From Plakobranchus ocellatus (Eukaryota > Mollusca > Gastropoda > Plakobranchidae), in the NCBI GenBank assembly GCA_019648995.1, contig BLXT01000588.1:5422122-5453957 (forward strand): 31,836 nucleotides of DNA, written 5' to 3'. The notes beneath the pieces are model-generated. The model made no database searches. It was not told the DNA's origin and saw only the letters and a program-made list of their open reading frames with translations. Each line of letters begins with the position of its first letter. The stretch's first letter is position 1. A program made the position numbers and the translations under genes. Shown in pieces: positions 8,998 to 21,989 of this stretch.

Positions 8998-11900
8998 AGA
9001 TTTAGTCAATGTTACACAAACAACCATGCCAGAAAAATTTAGAATGTAAGCGACTTACTTAATCAAGGTTAGCTAAAAATATTGAATGATCAAATATTCT
9101 GTCATTTATTCGCTCCTCAACATGTAAACGTCAAAAGCCTATCTCATCTCTAAAATGCAATCAAAATTAAACAATGTTTTCACACTTTCAAGAACTTTCT
9201 AGAAATCCCTAGATCTAAAAACGCTTACAAGAAAGCTAAAATAATAATAATAGTATTTGTTAACCAAATATTACAAGTGAACAAGGCTAGACGAAAAGAT
9301 CAGCCACCCTGAGTTTAGATCTAGACTCAACTTACGACAGCCAATTTCATCACAATCATTTGTCTATTGTTCATGATGAAAGGACAACATTTCTTTTTTA
9401 TTTAAGAAACTGTCAATTTTAAATAAAACTGGCCTATTTTTTTTAACTCAAAACATAATGCTTTGTTTTGTTGTAAATCTTATTAGACTGGACCTCTGGT
9501 TGTGATGGTGGACAAAGTTTTGTCAGTGATGTTAAGATATTAAGACAAACTTGCTATTTTAGGCAAAACAAAATATAGTAAATTAAAATATTCTTGCGAA
9601 ATGAATAGAATCTAGTAGCCAGGTTGATTGGTTGGAATATTTTTTCATTTTATATAGAACTGTTTCTAAGGCCAAATCATGAACCATATCTTCCCACAGC
9701 CTCATCTATGCCTTTAAAAGAAAAGCGGAAACTTCAGACTCTCTAGCCAAGTTCATCATTATTTTATTTGCCAGGCACACTCTTATAACCAGTCCTTAAA
9801 ATATTGAAAAATAGTTTCATTTTTTTCTTCAATCTAAGATCAATAGATCTGGCATCGCGGAAATATGCCAATTAAAACCTCAAAAAATGCCAAAAATTTT
9901 CCCCAAAAATGCCAAAAAAAATGCAACAACAATAAGACAAACATGCAAGAAATTCATGCAATTGCAACAAAAATTGTGTTATTTATTGAGGCGTAAATCG
10001 TGAATGCAACATGAATACCAGTGAACCGGTAAGTTTTTGAAATAAAATTTAAAAAAAAATAGCAAAAAAGAGCTAAATGTAAATGTAATGTATGAACTTC
10101 TCCAAAGTAATTTGCAATCATTAAATTGAAGGATAATCAAAAGTAAGTGGGCCTGCAAAGATTAAAAACTTTTTTTTTTTTAGATGTTATTATGATTGCT
10201 AAGTTTATTCCCTTCCTCCTAGTCCTGCATTAATACGGTAACAGTTTTAAACATGAGCTTCAACTCTTAAACATTTTTTACATTTTTACACTGTTTGAGA
10301 TTAGACTGTTTACTGTTAAAAGCACTGATTTTGTTATCCTTATTTATCATCACATTTCCATGTGCAGCTAATATTTAATTATTTATTGTTCAATGAGCAG
10401 GTCGTTAATACTTTGAAGTTCTCGTCATAAAAAAATATGTCATTGTCATTATTACAATTGTTCGCAAAATCTTCTGTTCTCTTCCTCCAATGAGAAAAAA
10501 GGACAAGCCAATCTCATTCAAAGCTTCATGTATGAAAAATTATGTTGTGTATTGGTACACAAAAGACAAATTTATTGATTAATATTACTCTGACACAGAA
10601 TTTGAATTAGATGTACACAATACCAGTAGGAAAGGTTAGGCTGAGATTTTATTCTTTTTTTCTTTTTTTTTTTCTCATGCAAGCAATTAGGCCTACTGGC
10701 AGTAAAAAAAATCAAAGGTGATCAGCTTCGGTCATTCAATAAATTTACTCACCAGAAACCAATCTTTTTTACTTTAACGGCATAGTAAATATTTACATGA
10801 TTAGCTAGTGTCAAAAACAATTTAAAAATACGAAAAAACGTTTTTATAATGGCTTGTAAGTAACCATTTCTAATCATAGCTTTCATCCCATTATCTGTGA
10901 TTACATAGAGTAAAAAAAGGCTTGACCCCCATTTCCCCCAAGAGACCAAGTCAAACTGCTACTTAAAACGTAAGGCGTTTAGCAAGTTCACGCGACCAAT
11001 TTTTAAAGAAAAATTAAAGCCTAAAAAAAAATACAAATATTAAAAAAAAAAGACAATGAAGATAAACTTCCAACTGAACTATTCTTTTAAGCTTTTTAAC
11101 CTTCATTTGAACGTTTCTTTTTTTCCCTACAACACACACTAAAAAGTTGGCATATTCCTGTTTTAAGTGATCGCCCTTTCCGCATGGGGTGTTTAGATCT
11201 CTAGCTCACGCAGCACATAAAAATCCGTCGTTTAAGGCAAACTATTCATATTAATTTCTACTTTCTCGTATAAAGTTAAGTTATAAAAATGTTACAGTGT
11301 TTCAGATCCATCCACTTTCTTTCTGCAAGTCCAAAACACCCAATCTTCAAACAAATATTAAGATGCTACTACCTAGCATTCCGCTCTGACCAGGCCTAGG
11401 CCAAAGAGGAGTAGATAATCAAAGACTACTGGATTAAACAAATATATAGCCTATAGAGACTGATTAATTTCATTTCTGATTATAGATAATGGATGGCTTT
11501 CTTGATCATAACTTAACCGTGTTTTTTTTTTCAACAAAATCTTCCGATGTCTACGAAAAATAGAAAGGAAAAGGGAATCGCAGTAGCCTATACCCTAATG
11601 AAGAAAATGAAAGGTATACGAAAAAAAAAAGCCTCCTTTCTTGAGCTTTCAACCCAACTAAAAATGGGTCAGCTCAAAGCATGGCGCTAAAGAAAACCGA
11701 GCAGGGGGGGGTAGAGAGGGGCGAAGGGTCGACCTTTTTTGCTCGCGGTCGCTCTAACTCACATTGCGGGGGTTAAATTAAAAAAATAAAAACGAAAAAA
11801 TAGTAGCAATCGACAGACTAAAACCAAAAAAAAGCCTTACGTGTGCACAAAGAATATATCTTTATTTTCACATGCAATTTATGCAAAAAAAAAAAAAATT

Positions 11901-13356
11901 AATTGAAAGAGGAATTTTCAATGAAAATCTAGGCTTCGGCGCCGCTGACGGAGGATTTGGGTACCATATATCTGGTCTTTAGAGCAAAAAGTGCCAGCTT
12001 GGCAAAGCCAGTATGTCGAAAAATGAAGAAATTATTTTTTAAAACCTTTAAAAATCTGATTTTGATCGCTATAAAAATTACGTAGAGAAATGAGAAAAAA
12101 TGCGGAAAAAGTGCGGGAAAGTAAAAAAATGCGGCCGCGTTAAACTGCAATGCCAGATAGATTTGTTATAGCTTATTTTGTATTTCAAGAGAAAAAATGC
12201 TCTACAGACCATAACTTGTGCTTTGTCCTTTACTGGGTTTTGTAATAGAACAAATGCTATCAGTGCATCTTCTATACACAAGTCCATTTTGTTTACTGAA
12301 GTATAGTTATAAGAAATATGAGATGAGATTCATGCAAGTCCCCTTGATAATATCACCCACTTTTTAATCCTATTTGCTTCTTGATCATAATGCAAGACTT
12401 CTTTGAAACAATTTTATTACTCAAAACAATCCCTTGACAGAACTAATGTGAGTAACATGGTAACCTTCAAATGACATATTTTTCAGAGATTAGCATTTCT
12501 CATTTTTAAAAAATGTTTTCTTAACAGCAGCAATTTGATTGCAAGGTGTTTCTTGTTTTGTATCCTCATTTTGCCCGAAGTCCTGTGCGAATGCGGCCTT
12601 ATTTGCTGCTTGTCCTTTTATCCAAATACATGGGACTTAGAATCACTTCAAATTTTTTAATGCAAATTTGTTTAATAGCTTAGCACAGTTTTAGAAATTC
12701 TGCAAAATGAGTTAATGGTAGAGAGTATAGAAAGTGTTGTATGGTTGTTTTAATTCTAAACCTTATAGTGTGAAAAGCTTTCTTAATGTTTGATGCAATA
12801 AGGCAGTATTTGATTGTTTGATATAGATTATCATGATAATGGCTTCTTTTCAGAATGAATTTTACCCAATTTTTCCATTGATGCTTTTGCCCTATCAGCT
12901 GACAATTCATATGTTATTTAAGCAAAATGTCGGTGACAATGACACATTGTAAATGTGTTGGTTCCCCAGATCTTATAGCTTAGTTGATAATACTGTTGAA
13001 GAGAAGTACGTGATTCTAGTATTTCACATTAAGTTTGTCTCTATTCATGAAAGGCAGATGGATTGATATGTCATGTCCTGCCCAGTGCTTTTTTTTAATG
13101 ATCATTTAATTGTTAAAAATAAATTTTTTTCCCTGGCATCAGGAAAGAGTAGAAATGTTTCTAATCAGGGCTGTAAATCATCTTATATAGGGCTAAAATC
13201 AACTGATATGGTCCAACTTTTTTTTCTTGACACTTTTGTATTGTATTGACACTGAAATTGACATTGTTAAAGTTTTAATTTTTTTGTTTCACTGGTAACT
13301 AATATTTTCCTTGTCTTTTAAGTAAATCTCGCTTGCAGGACTACAAATTGGATATA

Positions 13357-14195
13357 CAGTAGAACACGTTTAAACCGAAATTCTAGGGAATATGATTTCT
13401 ATTTTGGTTTAAGCATTGTGCATTAAATAAGTAAGATTAAAAGGAGAGTAACCATCATCCGAAATATTAAGTTAAATCAATCCCACCCATTGTCACACCA
13501 CAATGTGAATGAACACACTTATCCACGAATCTTTCTCTCTTTCTTATCCATTTCTTTATCTCCTTCTCTTTCCTTTTCAATAAAGAGGTTATTGCGCCTG
13601 TTATCGATGTAGAATAATAGAGCTCCCACAACTTCAAATCGCCTAAGTAAGATTTCTGGTCCTGAAGTCTCTAGTTTTACAATTTAATAATCACCTAAGT
13701 TTCCCGGTACTGAAGTTCTCAGCAAGACAGGTGGCTTTATTATTGGCTGTGATGCAACAGTGTTTGCTTAGCTTAGCGCTGACTGGACCTAGATGTCATG
13801 TAGGGAGTGCCTGGCATGGTCCCGCTGCGTAACTGGGTGGTGGAAGAGAAGGGATGGGCAGGTGTGTGCACTAGACCTAGACCTAGCCAGACATCGGACC
13901 TGGCCATCTGTAGTGTGAGGTACCGGTAACTTACAGTAATGGGTTTGTGTGGAGTAATGCGAGAAAGAAAGGGAAGGGCAAGGTGTGTTTAAAAAAAAAA
14001 AAAAAAGTCTTTTTTTCATGTGTCGGTAGGACAGTGACTGGGCTTTCCCGGTAGATTTTATTTCCCTTTAGCAATAGTTTGGCAGCCAACGCTTTCGGTT
14101 TACCGCATGTTTAATAAGAAAGAATAAGAGAAAAAACGGAAAGCTCTTCAATTTCTTTTTGGTTTAGCCTTTTTCGGTTTAGGTGTGGTCTACTG
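13357..14195. mobile_element. Non-autonomous pogo/Tigger-like (Tc1/mariner) element, 839 bp
   Basis: Left end CAGTAGAACACGTTTAAACC (13357 on), continuing GAAA. The reverse complement of the right end (14195 back to 14172) starts CAGTAGACCACACCTAAACC, continuing GAAA; 20 of 24 bases match. Both sides have a TA dinucleotide (13355-13356 and 14196-14197), the Tc1/mariner target. The interior has further CGGTTTA copies, purine-rich stretches and a poly-A run, but no transposase-like frame. Pogo/Tigger ends typically start CAGT and carry an inward AACC/TAA motif. It ends about 400 bp upstream of the first coding exon of POLR3D. Confidence 0.8.
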
Positions 14196-14410
14196 TATTT
14201 AACTGAAAAGATCCCTTGAGTAAATATTATTATATTATAGTATTGAAAATAATATGAAAAAGATCTGCAAATTTTTTTTAGGGGTTGTATATTTTAAAAT
14301 TTAGTTTTATTGACTAAAACAAGGGGTGGGACATTTCTGAAACTTAATTCTCCATTGCACAAGGCAGTACAGTGAATTCCCTACCAAATATAACTCTGCT
14401 TGCAATCATC

Positions 14411-14412
14411 TG

Positions 14413-14484
<72 letters not shown>
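14411..14484. repeat. (CT)n microsatellite just upstream of the POLR3D first coding exon
   Basis: A CTGT-interrupted start leads into about 25 uninterrupted CT units, ending about 110 bp before the exon acceptor at 14592. It could add to a pyrimidine-rich context but is too far away to be the splice tract itself. Confidence 0.95.
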
Positions 14485-14485
<1 letters not shown>

Positions 14486-14592
14486 GCAACTATGCTAACC
14501 TCTAATGTATCCACCATCTCAACACAGTCCAAGCATTAAGCCTCAAACTTATTTTTTTTAATGCAACATTAACTTTCACACCTTGTTTTCAG

Positions 14593-14685
14593 CCTTGACA
14601 TGGCTTCAGGAAGAAGTGAATCTAATCAAGATATTCCCCGAGGTCTTGTCAACCGCACTGGCACTCCTTTAGGGAGAGGCTCAAG
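14593..14685 (+). CDS. POLR3D: POLR3D first coding exon
   Basis: The acceptor-like ttttcag ends at 14592, then 7 bases of leader and ATG at 14600. It encodes MASGRSESNQDIPRGLVNRT and a Gly/Ser tail, then the donor AG|gtgatg at 14686 in phase 2. If the acceptor is used, a 5' UTR exon lies upstream; otherwise transcription starts nearby. Confidence 0.85.
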
Positions 14686-17600
14686 GTGATGTTTCTTTTA
14701 AGATCTTTTCATGAAAAAAAACGAAGTTGTGTGTCAAGTTTTGCAAAGAACATAAGGGCCATTCCATGTTATGTGTGTTACACCTGAAGAACACTGAAAG
14801 CTTTTTAATGTAACTGACACATCAAATAAGGAGTTTCCTACATAGTTTATATATATTTGTGAACAAAAATGATTACTCTACATAAATAAGACCTCTAGTA
14901 TTACAGCTAACATGAACAAAGTGTTTGAGGATGAGGAAAATCAAGCAATCTAATTTAAATCATTCTTTCATCAATTTCTTCAAAGTTTGAAGCCAAACAA
15001 TATCTAGCTTCCTCTATAACTTGTACAAATGATCACTCAGTATGAACAAAGTAAATTTAATTGTAAAAAAACATCCTGTTTTGAAATAAAATAGTAAAAT
15101 GTGTGTTACGTGTGTTACATTTTTTTTGTTGCCTGTGTTACATCTTCAGATCCAGAATAGTTTATTTAGGTTTCCCGTCCAGATTTTTTTGGGGGTCCAT
15201 TTCTTTTACAAAAATAAGATGCTGAAAATGCTATCAGCATGGATGATTGTTCAAATCCCACAGAGAAAGATAATTTCATTTAAAAAAATTTTTTTTTGAA
15301 AAACTTTTAAATTTAAAAATCTTGTGACACCAAACCTGTAAATTAGATCTCATTTTAAGCTATCTGGTTTCAGTATTTCATATCATAATTCATGATCCAA
15401 AACCTGAATTGATTACCTATAGATTTAGACTTCTTCTCTTTATATTAAGTGACAAAGGCATTATCATTTTTCAAAATAAATTTTTGGCTTTCCCAAATTT
15501 ACAGCACAGAACATATTGTTCTATTCTATTCATGCCTTTGAGATCTGGTCTCATTGTATTAGTAAATATGCTATTTGCTCTCTTATCAAAATTCCAGCCA
15601 TGCTTGAGCTTGTCTTTTTCTGTTCGCTTTATATTTACAAAACCTAAGAAAGTAAACAAGGGGATGGAGGCTACTATGAAGAAGGTCAGAGTTACATGTC
15701 ACCTAGTGAGCTTTAAGAATACAGAAAGAAGACAGTAGAGCATGTTGTCACATGTTGACAAGTTAAGAAAGAGGAACAACAGAAGGAATTGAAGATTGAC
15801 GTGCAGAGCTTGGCACTACCGCCATCAACAAAAAGGGGATTAGGTCAATTCAAGTCTATTTCAAAGCTATGATCAACTGCCTACCCACCTCCCCTTGAAA
15901 AACACTTTGAAGAAGTTAATGCTGGGAGAATGAGAAGTTTTGGAGTGGGTGGAAGTGTACAAGACTGTCATGAGAAAGGTTTTCAGGAGATGGACACACA
16001 AAACAATCAAATTTTTTGTAAGCAAAAAAAATCTTAAGAAAATTAGTCTGCCCAGTTCCTGTAGGCTCTTAAAGTAACTTTATTTTTGATCATCAGATGT
16101 AAATGTTTTGTGAGCTAAATAATGTATATAATACATACATTTATTGGTGTAACACTTGTCAAAAAATTGTGTAACACATGTAACTTTACAAATTTCAACA
16201 CCCCAAAAATGACAAGTGTGTGAAGTTCAAGCCATTTTCTTGATTTTAATGAATCGTGTATAGGCATTTGTAGAAAATGTCAGACTTTGGAGAATAAAGA
16301 TTCAGTTGTTATTAAATAAGGAAAGTAACATGCTTTAAATGTTACGTGCATTACATGGCATTCACAGCTATGTTAATTTTTCCATTTTACAAAATGGCCC
16401 ATAATAAGCCAGTTTCATGGCTGCAAGTTTGCTGGTTGTGGCCAGGATACTTGCCAATCAAAAAATATCCTTTGAGGCCCAGTTAGATTAGATTGTTTGT
16501 TATACTTTGTAATGACTAGAAACGTTTTGGGATCTCCAGACTTAATTATATCCAAATTCATATTTCAGTGTTTATAAATATCTAATCTCTAGCATTCCTA
16601 AGATAACAATTTTAATGAAATTGATTTCAATCAAATTTTTATCTAGATATTTTAGTCTTTGTCTAAATGTTATTCTAAAGCAATTTGCATTGTTTTTGGA
16701 TCGCATGAAGAAAGTGTAATACTTATGTTGGCAGTAACCATAGTTGCAGGCCAAAGCAAACTTAAGAATCACCTGTTGCCGGCCAATGTAATATTCCTTG
16801 CTTGTATCGGCGCAGTTTTCGGCTCTTAATTGCTTGATAATTATAAATCGCTATACCAAGCATATAGTAATCTGGGACAGACTACCAAAAAAAATTCTCT
16901 GAATTAAAATTCTTTTGATCACAGGGCAGTTAAGAAGCCACAAAAGTGGAAAGAATGATAAGGCAGCTATTAAACTAGAGCTTTAATAATTTAAAACATT
17001 GTTCAACCAAATTTTTTTTCCATGATCTGCATCTATCTTCTCATACTTAAAGCAAGTATAAGATAGATGAAAAATGTAACATACAGGAAGTTATATGAAG
17101 AAGTTTTTTTTTTAAAGAAAAATAAAAAGCGTGATAGGCGATGGGACAAGTCACAAGATCTGTTGAATGATGTTCTTGAAACAAGTTTTCATGAATTACA
17201 TTTTGCAAAATAAAATTATGAAAACTGGGATTGCAAACAAATTTTTCTTCTTTTTTCTTTAAATGCTTGCATTTTGTTGCACAATAACATATCACTATAG
17301 TTTTCATCATCAAAAGGTTCAGTGAAACTCTAGGGAACATAAATACAGTTGACTACTGATAAGTCGATGTCTTTGGGGGATTAAAATCAACATCGACTTA
17401 TCCATACATCCACTCATCCATTNNNNNNNNNNNNNNNNNNNNNNNNNNNNNNNNNNNNNNNNNNNNNNNNNNNNNNNNNNNNNNNNNNNNNNNNNNNNNN
17501 NNNNNNNNNNNNNNNNNNNNNNNNNNNNNNNNNNNNNNNNNNNNNNNNNNNNNNNNNNNNNNNNNNNNNNNNNNNNNNNNNNNNNNNNNNNNNNNNNNNN

Positions 17601-20600
17601 NNNNNNNNNNNNACAGAGGCAGGCATTGTCTGTGTAGGCTCGATTGTAAATGTTATCCAAGACAGAGTGATGACTGGCGAGTAAACACAGCCTCCGCCTA
17701 GGGCCGCTGTGCGGAAATGTGGGTAAGGGGTAATGTCGGTTGGGTAGTTTCGACTGTAAGTAACCGTTGCCCGTAACACTCGAGTTGTTTCATGTCTCCT
17801 AAGGTTCTCAAGGCTTATTATACGGGTAACAGTCAAGTCTGGCAGGCCATGTTTTATGATCGCCCGTTGCTACAGATTAATGATAGCAGTATTAGCACAC
17901 GCAAGATTTTTTATTCTTTAAACTAGATCCAGATCTAGTTTCTGGATGGAAGATCGACTTATCCACTGAGAACTAGCAAACACAAAGGGAGGGGGAGCAA
18001 AGAAAGAGGATCCACTTGACCGTCAGAACGGCTAAGTCGACATCGACTCATCAGCTTTCTCTTTACAATAAAACTACTATAAAGGGGACCGTTCCGAGAA
18101 ATTACAATCGACTCAAAAGAAAATCGAGTCACACGAAGTCGACTCAAGTGAAGTCGACTGTATATGTAGTTTCTAAAACTGCTTTCCCTTGGTCTATACA
18201 TGAATTTAGTATCATGGTTTTATATGAAACAAGAAAGCAAAATAAAGTGCTTATTTATGGGAATGAGAAACTTTTGGGTAATGTAAGATCCTGAAAGCCC
18301 TTGAGTAAAGAGACAATTGTCAAAACATAGAGACATGGTTGGATACATCAACTCAAGGTCTTGTGCTTGAAGAGGACATGTGTGAACCTGTCATAAAATT
18401 TAGCAAAATTATCCAAATTACAAATTTATGATATTTTTGGGATAATAGACACTATATATTACATATGAATGCAGAATGCTAGATGTCATATTATTTTTTA
18501 AAGCTCCCAAGCACACAGTGGAACTTTAATTTTTTTTTGTTTTTTTTAAATAGATCTTATTTGTCACATATTTTACCTTTTTCTTCTTATTTTTACCAGA
18601 ATTTATTTTTAAAATTTTGCAAGACACCAAATATATCAGTTCAAAGCCCAAAATCTTAGAAATCATAAAAAACAAAATTTAACATGTTGCATATCTCTTT
18701 TATAAGATAATTAAAGTTTTTGCAATAGAGATGTTGCTTTATCTCAATATTTTTACATTTGGTTTTATTGTTAAAATCTTAACGTATCAAGAAATTTTAA
18801 CTGTATAGCTTCAGTGGCTCTAAATAATATCTTTCCCTTTATTTATCTTTTTCATCTTTTTCAAGACTGCCCTCAGTCAGAGGTCAAAGAGACTTAACAC
18901 TAGGTGGCATTCAAAGGAAAAAGTTCACTCCTAATCTCAATGTATCAAAGAAAACCCACGGCTCAAATGAGTAAGTTCTGCTTGTTTTTTTATTTTGTTC
19001 TTTGTTTTGTTTTTTGCTTGTTTTTGTTGTTGTGAACTATTTTATCATTTTTGCCCTCAATAGAGGATCTCATGATGGCTCAGAAAGAAACCAAATCTAT
19101 TTTTAAAAAGCATGTATAAAACCCATGTGGTTCTAAATCCAGTTCAGTTCCCTCAATTATCTCTACAATGGAACAAAATCCACTTAATTAAGCCTACTGT
19201 ATTTTTTTTTAATTCTTTTGAAGGTCTGAAATATTTTCAATGGTTTTTAAATATGATTTCTAAATATACCTGGCCATGTTGCCTGGAATTATTTGTACTG
19301 CCCCAGCTCTCTAGCTTTTCCACCCTTATGTGCTTTGTCAGGGGGCTAAAAAAAGATGAGATTTCTATACTCTTTCAAGAACATTTCTATTCTAGTATCT
19401 TTTAACTTTTATTGTTTCATGCTTGTATGTCAAAAATGCATTTAAATAAAAGTTACGAAAATAATTGGCTATTTTATTTTATTGGGTGATTACGAAAAAA
19501 AATCCTTTATTGAGACATTGTGATGGGTACAGTACTGTTAAGAGATATATTTGAAATTTTAGGCATACCTTACTTTTCCATAATGATCAAAATCAAAGGA
19601 AAGTTTCAGTACAGAACATATTTGTCTTCATGCAAAAGAAAAAGCCAACCTTTAGAAATCAATTCAGCTTAGACTATTTTTAAGGTACTATCCTTGTTGT
19701 TAATTTGTATGCTTTATGTTTAAAACTCATTGCTTTATTTGTTTCGATTCTGTTGTAAAGTATTAAAAAATATCACACTGACTGTAAAAATGATGAATGA
19801 GGTATGAGTACCCTGTTTATGCAGAATCATGATACTTATATAATTTTTTTCTCTATCAAGGACCTTAAAAGGTAGCTCATTGGAGGGACCGGAATCTACC
19901 AATGAGGCGAAGGGGGCTCTTGGAAGAGGTCGTGGTAGAAATGAGCGGGGTAGAGGCAAAGGGCGAGGAGAAGATAGGACCATACAACTCCACTCTGAGT
20001 TTGCCCATGGACCAATGGGTGAATCTTCCTCAGGTAACTGGTTTTATGCAAAAAAGCCATCAACTTACTGCGCCCTCCTTTTCAGTCATATTATGTTTGC
20101 TCCTAATAGGCCATGTGAATGAGGAGTATTACAGACCTGTATAATTAAAGTGTAGTTTGCTTATTTTCATTTTTTTACTTTTTTACAAAGAGAAAGTTTT
20201 TTTTTTCAGAAGTGCATGAAAGATAAGGCAGCATCTCTTTTTAACTCTTAACATAATGAAAATTGTATATATTCAGACAATATTTACAATCCTCAAAACA
20301 CTGCATCACCGAGAAGACCTTTTGAACTGATATGAAATTGTCAATACAACTCTTCTAAACTTTATTTTGAAAAATAAAGTATATCATCTTGAAATGAAAT
20401 ACATTGGGAACCTCCTAGTTCAAATCGCATGGGAATTGACCAATAACTCAATTTAAGTGGATTTGAAATAAAATTTTTTTTTTTAATTTTAGAGAGTCAT
20501 ATAATCTAGATGGAGGGCCTTTTCAATGATTTACTTTTTCAGTGGGTCATCCTGTGTTATCTACTTCATCCAAAACCTTCAGCTTGGTCTCTATAGACTA

Positions 20601-21956
20601 GGCTTTGTATTTCTTTGTTTTGCAATTGTTAGTTTGATGTATGGAAAGAAAATCATAGGAAGACAGGGTAAAATGAATTAAATGCATTCACAGTGGTTTC
20701 GGCTTCAAATTAAGAGAATTTTTTTCTATTCAATTTGGATTTGAGATCAAAACTAACAAAACCAAAGAGAAGAAAAAATTCCAACATTTTGAGAACTTTT
20801 CCTTATCAGAAATTTGAATTATCAGATTTTGACTACTGAAGTACTTCAGCAGTAATAATGATAATTTTAACCCTTTCAGAAAGATTTTTGTTGAGTGGTT
20901 AGATGATTTGGTAATGCTTGATATTATTTTGAATTAGCAAAAGATATATTTTAAAATACCTCTACACCTACATCTCAGTCCCAGACATGTTCCATGTGGA
21001 CACAACAAAAATATCTCGTGATAATATACTGTGATCATGCATTCCTGAGTTGGATGACAATATAAAACTTAGGAGAAAAAAGTAAATCTAATTTTTTTTT
21101 CTTTTAAATGTTTGGTTTTTTTTAAAAAGCTAAAGATCCAATATGTTGGCTGTGAATCAACAGTATCCAATTTTTTACAATTACAAGCCCCAGAAAGAAG
21201 TTTAAAATTGTTTCACTTGTTAAAAATGTTCAGCGTAATGAAAGCCTTACTCAAAGAAATGTATATGCCGAGAGAGTGATAGACTGCCTTGCTGGGGAAA
21301 AAAAAGAAAAAAAGAATTATGTAATACAAATCCAGGAAACTCGCAGATAACTTAAAATTAAAAATGGCATTCAGAATTTTGTGAGTTAATGGGTGAATGA
21401 TTCAATGGTGGTAAGAATAAGTTTTGAAGTGAAAGGTAGATATGCAAATTTTAGGTTATTCCCACTATTAAGGTTACTGATAACTTCTTTATAGCATTCA
21501 CATTTCAGCCTACCACTTTATCTATAAAAAAAAGAAGGTGTAAGATTGGCCATACCAGGTTTTTTATAAGTTGGATTTTTATAAAACTGCATGGCCTGTC
21601 AGAGTATTTAAAACCCTCTTTAAAAGCCTTAAATTAGTTTATAAAGTTGTGTACTCCCTGCAAGTCCCCACTCTCAATAGAGAATGAGTATTTGTTGCTG
21701 TGCAATGAAAGACATGAATATTAAGTTGTTGGTTTATTCCAAAGGTTGGAGCCGTGGAAGTGTGAGTGGGGGTGGAGGTGGAGGTGGAGGAGGAGAGCGG
21801 CAAACTGGTGGGTCCTCAACAGTCATCAAGGCTTCGATGAGACAGCGTGGCAACCAAGATGATAAAGATTTTCTGGATACACTGCTTCGAGATGATGTAT
21901 ATTTAAATTTTTTTCTTCACAACTTGTTGGGCTTAACTTCATGAAATTCTTTAGTT

Positions 21957-21989
<33 letters not shown>

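Larger units (their letters stand above)
7655..14592. other. Intergenic region between the divergent CBY1 and POLR3D genes
   Basis: About 6.9 kb. In order: AGATCT clusters (about 7978-8250), a CpG-containing patch with a CRE-like TGACGTCA at about 8173-8180, the LINE remnant, A-rich low-complexity sequence (about 9870-9990), a GC-richer patch (about 11640-11770) and another with a NotI site (about 11930-12140), coding-like minus-strand scraps (about 12.5-12.9 kb), the 839-bp pogo-like element and a CT tract. The promoters of both genes must lie here or within 5' introns, but none can be fixed from sequence alone. Confidence 0.6.

Noticed and set aside
10749-10949. Minus-strand frame of 66 codons as a membrane protein
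   Set aside because: Hydrophobic because the DNA is AT-rich; no conserved motif, start context or neighbours supporting it.
14344-14532. Minus-strand open frame rich in Arg-Glu repeats
   Set aside because: It is only the translation of the (CT)n microsatellite; no flanking conserved sequence.
15409-15738. 109-codon frame as a transposase inside the GGGCC-ended segment
   Set aside because: No catalytic or DNA-binding motifs; composition typical of chance frames in AT-rich DNA.
17319-17836. Two overlapping minus-strand open frames of 113 and 140 codons
   Set aside because: Both cross the 190-N gap, so their openness is an artefact of unknown bases.
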